From Nocardia huaxiensis (lineage in GTDB: Bacteria; Actinomycetota; Actinomycetes; Mycobacteriales; Mycobacteriaceae), in contig NZ_CP059399.1 of the NCBI RefSeq assembly GCF_013744875.1, positions 3,472,001 through 3,536,000 of the forward strand: DNA of 64,000 nt, read 5' to 3'. The notes beneath the pieces were generated by a model. That model was given only the letters and a program-made list of their open reading frames with translations. It was not told where the DNA came from and did no database searches. This document shows positions 53,761 to 64,000 of this stretch, piece by piece; within the stretch, counting starts at the first letter, position 1; the number at the start of each line of letters is the position of its first letter. The position numbers and the translations under genes were made by a program.

Positions 53761-54722
53761 TCACTACTCGCCATGAGCCGCAAACCACCCCGACTCGCGC
53801 CGATGCCTCCGCGCGTCGGCGCGCGACCCTCGTCGCCTGCGCGCTGTTGCTGGCGATCGCGGCCCTGCTGCCGGGCTGCGCCCGCACGGATGCCGACCGC
53901 CTCGAAATCGTGGTGACCACAAACATTCTCGGCGACCTCACCCGCGCCCTGGCCGGTGACGCGGCCTCGGTCATGGTGCTCATGCCGCCCGGCGCGGACC
54001 CGCACCAGTTCGCCATCTCGGCCCAGCAGGCCGCCCGCATCGAACAGGCCGCCCTCCTGATCCACAATGGCCTCGGCCTGGAGGAGGGCGTACAACGCCA
54101 CGTCTCCGCCGCCGAACAGTCCGGCGTCGCAACCCTTTCCGTTGGTGAGCAGATCGATCCGATCGACTACCGCGCCACCGACCGCCCCGACCCGCACTTC
54201 TGGACCGACCCGGCCCGCACCCGCAAGGCCGTCGAGCTGATCAGCTCCCGGCTGCTGGAGCTCCCCGGAATCGACACCGCCGCAGTGCGTTCGAACACCG
54301 ACCGCTACCTGGCAGAGCTGGACGCCCTCGACGCCTGGATGACCTCGAGCTTCGCTTCCATCCCGCCCGAGCAACGCCGCTTGGTCACCAACCATCACGT
54401 ATTCGGCTACCTGGCTCAGCGTTTCGGCTTCGAGGTCATCGGCGCGATCGTCCCCAGCGGCACCGCTCTCGCCTCCCCGAGCGCCTCCGATCTCGCCGAC
54501 CTCGCGACGGCCGTCCGCACGGCAGGCGTCCGCGCCGTGTTCGCCGACTCCTCCCAGCCCGATCGCCTCGCCCGAGTCCTGGCCGAGCAGGCGGGCCTGA
54601 ACGTGAAAGTCGTGTCCCTGCACACCGAATCGCTCACCGAACCGGGCGGGGGAGCGGCCACCTACCTGGAAATGATGCGCACCAACACCGAGGCCATAGT
54701 CACCGGCCTCACCGCACCCTGA
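53757..54722 (+). CDS. aztC: Zinc ABC transporter substrate-binding lipoprotein (AztC-type)
   Basis: A 321-residue cluster A-I binding protein. The signal peptide ends in the lipobox ALLPGC at about residue 41. Likely zinc ligands are the histidines in GADPHQFAIS, PDPHFWTDP and TNHHVFGYLAQRFGF, and the aspartate in FADSSQP. The long His/Asp-rich loop typical of ZnuA is absent, as in AztC. Its ATG overlaps the end of the permease-propeller gene, so translation is coupled. In the Azt system it receives zinc from AztD and delivers it to AztB. Confidence 0.9.
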   Translation: MITTRHEPQTTPTRADASARRRATLVACALLLAIAALLPGCARTDADRLEIVVTTNILGDLTRALAGDAASVMVLMPPGADPHQFAISAQQAARIEQAALLIHNGLGLEEGVQRHVSAAEQSGVATLSVGEQIDPIDYRATDRPDPHFWTDPARTRKAVELISSRLLELPGIDTAAVRSNTDRYLAELDALDAWMTSSFASIPPEQRRLVTNHHVFGYLAQRFGFEVIGAIVPSGTALASPSASDLADLATAVRTAGVRAVFADSSQPDRLARVLAEQAGLNVKVVSLHTESLTEPGGGAATYLEMMRTNTEAIVTGLTAP

Positions 54723-54754
54723 TCAACCCCGTTTGTCCGATGAGGAGTTCCCCC

Positions 54755-55918
54755 ATGCGTTTTCGTCCCGCCTCCGCGGCGGCCCTGACCGGCCTGCTGG
54801 CCTCGGCCGTCGCGCTCAGCGGCTGCGGCTCGGAGAAATCCGACGCCGCCCCGAAGATCACCGACCCGATCGCCGTCACCTACGACGGCGGCATCTACCT
54901 GCTCGACGGTGAAACCCTGAAGGTCGCAAGCGATCTGAAGCTCGAAGGCTTCAACCGCCTGAACCCCGCGGGCGACGACACCCACATGATGGTGTCCACC
55001 AAGACCGGCTTCCGCGTCCTCGACGCCGCGAACGCCAACTTCACCGATATCGAATTCCCCGGCGCCAAGCCCGGTCACGTGGTCCGCCACGCCGACCGCA
55101 CCGTCCTGTTCGCCGACGGCACCGGCGAGGTCACCATCTTCGACCCGCACGATCTTGCGAACGGCAAGCCGGAAACCGAGGTGTACCAGGCCGCCGCCCC
55201 GCATCACGGTGTGGCAGTGCAGCTTTCCACCGGCGAGCTGGTGGTCACCCTCGGCACCGAGGAGAAGCGCGTCGGCATGGCCGTCCTCGGCAAGGACCGC
55301 AAGGAGATCGTCCGCAACGAGGACTGCCCCGGTGTCCACGGCGAATCCGCCGCCGCCGGTGAAGCGATCGTGATCGGTTGCCAGACCGGCGCTCTCATCT
55401 ACCGCAACGGCGCCATCACCAAGGTCACCAGCCCCACCCCCTACGGCCGCATCGGCAACCAGTCCGGCAGCCCCGAGTCTCCCATCGTGCTCGGCGACTA
55501 CAAGCAGGACAAGAACGCCGAATTGGAACGCCCCCAGCAGGTTTCGCTCATCGACACCCGCGACGGCAGCCTCCGTCTGGTTCCGCTGGGCACCAGCTAC
55601 ACCTTCCGCTCCCTGGCCCGCGGCCCCCACGGCGAGGCGCTGGTCCTCGGCACCGACGGCAAGATCCACGTCATCGACCCGGTCGCGGCCACGGTGACCC
55701 GCACCATCCCGGTCATCGGCTCCTGGGAGGAACCGCTGCAGTGGCAGCAGGCCCGCCCCGCCCTCTTCGTCCGTGGCGCAGAGGTTTTCGTCAGTGACCC
55801 GGCCACCAAGCAGATCCACCGCGTCGACCTCACCGCCGGCAAGGTCGTCACCTCGGTGACCCTGGACGCCGCCCCGAACGAACTCAGCGGAGTCGTCGGC
55901 GAGAACCACGGCCACTGA
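54755..55918 (+). CDS. aztD: Zinc metallochaperone AztD (lipoprotein beta-propeller)
   Basis: A 387-residue lipoprotein. The lipobox ALSGC puts the lipidated cysteine at about residue 24. The rest is a beta-propeller of repeated strand-turn units; candidate metal-binding stretches are APHHGVAV, DCPGVHGE, DPHDL and the terminal ENHGH. In the Azt system of Paracoccus, AztD hands zinc to AztC in the envelope. GAGGAG (54742-54747) precedes the ATG. This is the free-standing copy; a second, more divergent AztD-like propeller is fused to the permease two genes upstream. A strong terminator follows. Confidence 0.88.
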   Translation: MRFRPASAAALTGLLASAVALSGCGSEKSDAAPKITDPIAVTYDGGIYLLDGETLKVASDLKLEGFNRLNPAGDDTHMMVSTKTGFRVLDAANANFTDIEFPGAKPGHVVRHADRTVLFADGTGEVTIFDPHDLANGKPETEVYQAAAPHHGVAVQLSTGELVVTLGTEEKRVGMAVLGKDRKEIVRNEDCPGVHGESAAAGEAIVIGCQTGALIYRNGAITKVTSPTPYGRIGNQSGSPESPIVLGDYKQDKNAELERPQQVSLIDTRDGSLRLVPLGTSYTFRSLARGPHGEALVLGTDGKIHVIDPVAATVTRTIPVIGSWEEPLQWQQARPALFVRGAEVFVSDPATKQIHRVDLTAGKVVTSVTLDAAPNELSGVVGENHGH

Positions 55919-55927
55919 GCCGTAACC

Positions 55928-55966
55928 CGAACGCTCCTGCCCCGGTGGTCAAGGCAGGAGCGTTCG
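55928..55966. terminator. Terminator hairpin at the end of the azt operon
   Basis: CGAACGCTCCTGCC (55928-55941) pairs perfectly with GGCAGGAGCGTTCG (55953-55966). It lies ten bases past the aztD stop and ten bases before the stop of the convergent decayed gene, so it can serve both. Confidence 0.88.
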
Positions 55967-55975
55967 GCGTCTCGC

Positions 55976-56400
55976 CTAGCAGCTGTAGGCGTAGGTGATC
56001 CCCGCCGACGTGGCAACACCCGTCCCCGCCATCGATCCGAATCTCCCCGCCATTGTCGTAGTACAGGCTGTGCACGCTGACCCCACCGCGCGGCAGCCCA
56101 CTCGGATCCTCCAGATGCAAAGCGGCGCCACTGTTCTGGCTCCACGCCTGGTCCCGTTCGTCAGGCGTCACGCACACATGATCCGTCGGCCTGGTCTCCC
56201 GCCACACATACCCCTGCACACAGGTATCCGGCCCGTAATCACCCCCGGTGGCCGACCGATGCGCGTCCGCCTCACTGTTCTGCCGCGCCGCCCGCCGCGC
56301 GTACTCGAGTGGTCCACCACTCTGCCGTCACACAGCCCACCCGGAGACGATCGAATCTGTTCCGCAGACCCCGGAACAAGGCGGCGCAGGACCCGGATTC
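55976..56400 (-). pseudogene. Decayed gene for a secreted cysteine-motif repeat protein
   Basis: On the minus strand, CVQGYVWRETRPTDHVCVTP (about 56222-56163) and DERDQAWSQNS are a motif repeated in many secreted actinobacterial proteins. It is preceded in frame by YARRAARQNSEADAHRS, but no start codon is available. Coding signal shifts frame near 56305-56320 (an upstream GCVTAEWW looks like another repeat end) and again near 56018-56035, after IRIDGG, into a frame ending SAGITYAYSC at the TAG 55976-55978. Without these two shifts no continuous protein exists; staying in the second frame would read through the terminator. It is a pseudogene or a site of sequence errors. Confidence 0.5.
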
Positions 56401-56624
56401 GACACCGCCATTCGAGATCCCCACAGATTCGGCGGCCCGACAATGTTCCTCTGGATCCTCTTCCGCAATCACTGCTACCGCGCCATCCCACCGCGCGCCC
56501 GCACCGTCGCCGGGGCGGCACCGGCGCGCCCCCGGCGACCTCACCCCGACAACCGGCCGCCGCACCCGCCGGCCGTCGCACTGCCATTGTGGGATGGATC
56601 GCCCTGTATTCCTCCCGGCGCAGG

Positions 56625-59183
56625 CTATCCCCGCCAGTCCGCTGTGCCCGCGCGCAGCAGTGCGCACAGTTCGGATCGGTTGGCGACGCCGAGCTTTTGG
56701 TAGGCGATGTGCAGGTTGTTTTCCACGGTGCGCACCGACAGGACGAGTCGTTCCGCGATGTCGCGGTTCGGCAACCCGTCGGCCGCGAGCCGGGCGATCT
56801 CCAGTTCTCGCGGGGTGAGCCGCGGTGCGTCGAGGCGTGCCAGCGCGGGCGTGATCACGCCCTCGCAGGCGTCCGCGAGCAGCCGAGCGCGGGCCGTCGC
56901 CGAGCGGGCGGATGCGGAGCGGCCCGCCCTGTCGAAGACATCGGCGGCCTGGGCCGCGGCATCAGCGGCGAGCAAGAGGTAGCCGAGTGTTTCGAATCGC
57001 TGCGACACAGCCGTCAGCTCGGATCCATCGTTCGCCACCATCGCACGCGCGTGATCGGCTGCGGCCCGGGAGAATTCGCCCTGACAGCTCATCGCCAGTT
57101 CTGCGAGCTGTTCCGCGACACCCGCCGCGCATCCGAGCCGCACGGCATCGTGACCGGCCACCACCGCCTGGGTGATCGCCCCGGCGTGCCGCATGCGCTC
57201 CACATTGTCGAGCGCGATTTCCCCGGCCCGCGCGAATTCCCCGCGCGCCACCGCAATCCACGGCCGCGCCAGATCGACGCCGAAGCCCAGCACCACCTCG
57301 AGCGCCGTCTCCGCACCTTGGGCGAGCGCCGCTTCGGCAGTCTCGACATCCCCGGCCAATGCCGCGGCCGTCGCGAGCTCAGCCCATCGATGCGCCTGCA
57401 TATCGCTCAAAGCGACTCCGGGAGTGGGGATTGCGAGCAGACGTGCCGCCGTCCGAACCCGCCCGCGCTGCCGTTCCAAGGCGCCGCGCGCGTGCGCGTT
57501 CTCGGCCTCCGACACCGCCCAGTCGGTGCCTTCCCCGGTCGTCGTCTCACCCAATTCCACTGCGGTGGCGGCTGTTTCGAGCTCACCGGCAAAAGAAGCG
57601 GCGATCTGCTTGATCCCCTGCAAGGCGCGCACGTACACCGGCACCGCGTCCTGCCACTGCTCCCGGCAGTCCAGCGCCGCCTCCACATCGGCCAGCGCAT
57701 CCACCGTCCGCCCTATGAACGTGAGAATCCACCCCCGCTGTCCCACGGCCTGCGCCCGCATCGGAACACTCACCGGGTCCGCGAGTATCGCGTCCACCAC
57801 GGTGAGCGCCTTGTCGAAATGCCCCAGCGCGAAGTGGATCGACGACTGCCAGAACATCAGCTCCTGCCGGTTCTCGGCCTCGGTGAGCAGCATCTCCGCC
57901 GTCTCCACCAGCGCGATGGCCTCCTCGGCGCGCCCCAGCGTCGCCAGAATGTTCAACCGCGTGGAGATCATCAATGTCCGAGTCCGCTCATCACACGGCT
58001 GTTCCCACGCCTGCGCCAGCACCGCCTCGGCCTGATCCAGCTTCCCGCCGTACCCGAGCACCGGCGCGAGCAAGACCGCTGCCTCCGGCCCCGCCCCCGA
58101 TTCCACTGCCGCCCACCCGAATCGCTCGGCCAGCGGATAGTCGTACCCCGCCCAGGCCAGCCGCAGCGCCGCCAGCAACGGCCCCGGCTCGGAGCTCATC
58201 CCAGCCTCCAACCGCCACAACGCGATCCGCAGCTGGTCCCCGCGACCATCGGTGTCGTGCAGCTCGACCAGCCGTCGATACCGGTTCATGGTGCGCAGTC
58301 GCGGCAGTCCCGCCCGGACGACCTCCCCGTACAGCGGATGCGTCAGCCGAACCTCGGTACCGGCCTCGTCCGCGATCGTGACGAGCCCGCGCTCCTCCGC
58401 GCTCGCGAGCGCCTGCGGATCCTCCCCGGCGAGCAGTATGTTCAGCTCGATCGGCTCGCCGAGCGCGACCAGTTCGAGCACCTCCGCCTCCGCGGTGGTC
58501 AAGGCCCCGATGCGGGTGGTGATCAGCTCGCGCAGCTGTCCCGAGAGCGGTGCCGCCCCGCTCCAGCGCCACACGCCATCCTGCTGCGTGAGTTCCCCGC
58601 GCGTGACCGCCTCGTTCACCAATTCCCGCAGATACAGCATGTTCCCGCGACTGAGCGAGATCAGCCGCTCGGCGTTCTCGACCGATCCGCCCAGTACCCG
58701 CCTGAGCACCTCGGCCGCATCGGCATCGGAGAGCGGCTCCAATTCGATGCGTTCCGCCGGTCCCTCCCGCCACAGCGACCGGATCGTCTCCGGGCATGCC
58801 TCTCCGGACCGGACAGTCACCAAGAGCTGCTGCCCGCTGTCCGCCAGTTGCCGCACGAGCGCCCCCGACACCGCATCCAGTTGATGTGCGTCATCGACGA
58901 CGAGCACCCCGCGCACGGCCTTCCGCACCAATTGCCCCGCCCATCCCAGCAGGTTGTCGGTCACCGCCTCCCCGGGCAGCAGTGCCCCGAATGCCCCGAG
59001 CGGCAGCGCTTTCGCGGCTTCGCTCCCGCGCACCCGCGCGGCCCCCGGCGCGGCCTCCGCCGCCAGCCGGCTCTTCCCGACCCCGGCCCCGCCCGCGAGC
59101 ACCACGCTCCCGCCGCTTCCCAGCACCCGCCGGATTCGCGACAGTTCCTCACCCCGGCCCGCGAAAGGCCACGTCAACGACAT
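56625..59183 (-). CDS. LuxR family (LAL-type) ATP-binding transcriptional regulator
   Basis: An 852-residue large regulator. The N-terminal ATPase has Walker A GGAGVGKSRLAA near residue 35 and Walker B GVLVVDDAHQ near 95; a long helical, TPR-like middle (about residues 300-770) follows; the C-terminal LuxR helix-turn-helix spans PRLTPRELEIARLAADGLPNRDIAERLVLSVRTVENNLHIAYQKLGV. LAL proteins often activate secondary-metabolite or carbohydrate genes, but none is adjacent here. ATG 59183 is preferred over a start nine codons upstream. It is divergent from the EF-Tu gene (178 bases). Confidence 0.9.
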   Translation of the reverse strand: MSLTWPFAGRGEELSRIRRVLGSGGSVVLAGGAGVGKSRLAAEAAPGAARVRGSEAAKALPLGAFGALLPGEAVTDNLLGWAGQLVRKAVRGVLVVDDAHQLDAVSGALVRQLADSGQQLLVTVRSGEACPETIRSLWREGPAERIELEPLSDADAAEVLRRVLGGSVENAERLISLSRGNMLYLRELVNEAVTRGELTQQDGVWRWSGAAPLSGQLRELITTRIGALTTAEAEVLELVALGEPIELNILLAGEDPQALASAEERGLVTIADEAGTEVRLTHPLYGEVVRAGLPRLRTMNRYRRLVELHDTDGRGDQLRIALWRLEAGMSSEPGPLLAALRLAWAGYDYPLAERFGWAAVESGAGPEAAVLLAPVLGYGGKLDQAEAVLAQAWEQPCDERTRTLMISTRLNILATLGRAEEAIALVETAEMLLTEAENRQELMFWQSSIHFALGHFDKALTVVDAILADPVSVPMRAQAVGQRGWILTFIGRTVDALADVEAALDCREQWQDAVPVYVRALQGIKQIAASFAGELETAATAVELGETTTGEGTDWAVSEAENAHARGALERQRGRVRTAARLLAIPTPGVALSDMQAHRWAELATAAALAGDVETAEAALAQGAETALEVVLGFGVDLARPWIAVARGEFARAGEIALDNVERMRHAGAITQAVVAGHDAVRLGCAAGVAEQLAELAMSCQGEFSRAAADHARAMVANDGSELTAVSQRFETLGYLLLAADAAAQAADVFDRAGRSASARSATARARLLADACEGVITPALARLDAPRLTPRELEIARLAADGLPNRDIAERLVLSVRTVENNLHIAYQKLGVANRSELCALLRAGTADWRG

Positions 59184-59361
59184 CCCCGGATTGTAGGAAC
59201 CTGTCGTCAATCCCGCTCGACTGCTGATCAGTTCATTTCCGACCTTTCACCCGACCAGCCCAATACTCTGAAATCGACACCGCAGTCGGGCATTGTCCAG
59301 CGGTGTCCTCACCCCTCCCCGATGTCCGCCTCGGATCCCACGGGCGCACAGGAGGATCGCA

Positions 59362-60558
<1,197 letters not shown>

Positions 60559-60589
60559 AAGCCCGCAAAAATCGCTCTGACCAGCCGAT

Positions 60590-60619
60590 TTGACATTGCT
60601 TTGTAGCGACACGTAACTT
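60590..60619 (+). promoter_or_regulatory. rRNA operon promoter, distal
   Basis: TTGACA (60590-60595), 18 bases, TAACTT (60614-60619). A perfect -35 with a good -10, 31 bases after the EF-Tu stop, oriented toward the rRNA genes. Confidence 0.6.
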
Positions 60620-60729
60620 ATTCCAGGTCAGAGCGACACGGACACCGACCCGGAGCCCCAAGGGCCTGGGAAACGAGGTTGGACGAGGAGCGCCTGATGA
60701 TCACACTGGTTCCACCCTGATCAGCGGAT

Positions 60730-60759
60730 TTGGTTCTGCTGCGACGGCTGGGCTAAGCT
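60730..60759 (+). promoter_or_regulatory. rRNA operon promoter, proximal
   Basis: TTGGTT (60730-60735), 18 bases, TAAGCT (60754-60759), about 245 bases upstream of 16S rRNA. With the distal promoter it gives a tandem arrangement common in mycolic-acid bacteria. Confidence 0.5.
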
Positions 60760-60809
60760 GTAAAAGTTGCCTCACGAACGAGCGGGACAAGCGCCCGGGA
60801 GTTCGTTTG

Positions 60810-61002
60810 TGCGTGTGTTCTTTGAGAACTCAATAGTGTGTCGATGAATGTCAGTGCCAATGTTTTATTGGTTCCGATCTTCACCCCCCGTGTGAGGGTC
60901 GGACATTTAGTCAGCTTAATTTCCGAGCTGGCGTTTATTTTGCTGGGTTTTCGGACTCACGTTTACTTCTGATTGCACTCTTCGGAGTGTGGTTGAGAGT
61001 CT
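60810..61002 (+). other. rRNA leader with antitermination and processing sequences
   Basis: GTTCTTTGAGAACTCAATAG (about 60817-60836) is the conserved leader box of actinobacterial rRNA operons. CAATAGTGTGTCG (60831-60843) is perfectly complementary to CGACACACTATTG in the spacer (62678-62690), which would form the stem around 16S that RNase III cuts. Nothing else is seen in 60559-61002 apart from the promoters. Confidence 0.75.

Positions 61003-64000
<2,998 letters not shown>

Overview
The window is high-GC actinobacterial DNA, most likely from Nocardia. The evidence is the Nocardia-type 16S rRNA, the strongly G/C-ending codons, and a gene order that follows the Mycobacterium tuberculosis Rv2213-Rv2228c block (recalled from general knowledge, not searched). 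That conserved core runs: RNase H/acid phosphatase, CHAD protein, panB, two Hip1-like proteases, glnA2, glnE, then glnA1, an RDD protein, a DUF4191 protein, lipA, lipB, a TIGR01777 epimerase, the E2 acyltransferase dlaT/sucB, and the leucyl aminopeptidase. Accessory genes interrupt it, chiefly about 12.7 kb between glnE and glnA1.

Layout. 0-11 kb: RNase H/phosphatase (5' end cut off), BrkB-type membrane protein, hydrolase, RNase P RNA, a slipin with a tiny membrane partner, an RNB ribonuclease, an overlapping lipoprotein / proline iminopeptidase / CHAD operon, and panB. 11-19 kb: tandem Hip1-like proteases, glnA2 and glnE. 19-31.5 kb (insertion): an ESX/PPE-like protein divergent from a transmembrane Ser/Thr kinase whose extracellular half is an endonuclease/exonuclease/phosphatase domain, a zinc metalloprotease lipoprotein, a four-gene hydrolase/oxygenase operon and a secreted tyrosine phosphatase. 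31.5-50 kb: glnA1 with a GlnR box, a sulfite-oxidase-like/reductase operon, EF-G2, lipoate biosynthesis and the lipoylated E2, a MmyB-type regulator and the aminopeptidase.

50-56 kb carries a ParA-like ATPase and a zinc uptake locus of the Azt type. aztA is divergent from an aztB-aztD gene fusion, followed by aztC and a second aztD; a 17-bp Zur-type palindrome sits between the divergent genes. The right end has a decayed secreted-protein gene, a large LuxR-type (LAL) regulator, an additional EF-Tu gene, and an rRNA operon (16S complete, spacer without tRNA, 23S cut by the window end).

Functional links: GlnA1, GlnA2 and GlnE form the nitrogen-assimilation module; GlnA1 keeps the adenylylation tyrosine (Y406) while GlnA2 has a tryptophan there. 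LipB and LipA make the lipoyl cofactor that DlaT carries on two lysines. The least ordinary items are the kinase-EEP fusion (20831-22858) and the AztB-AztD fusion with an internal lipoprotein signal (51739-53760).
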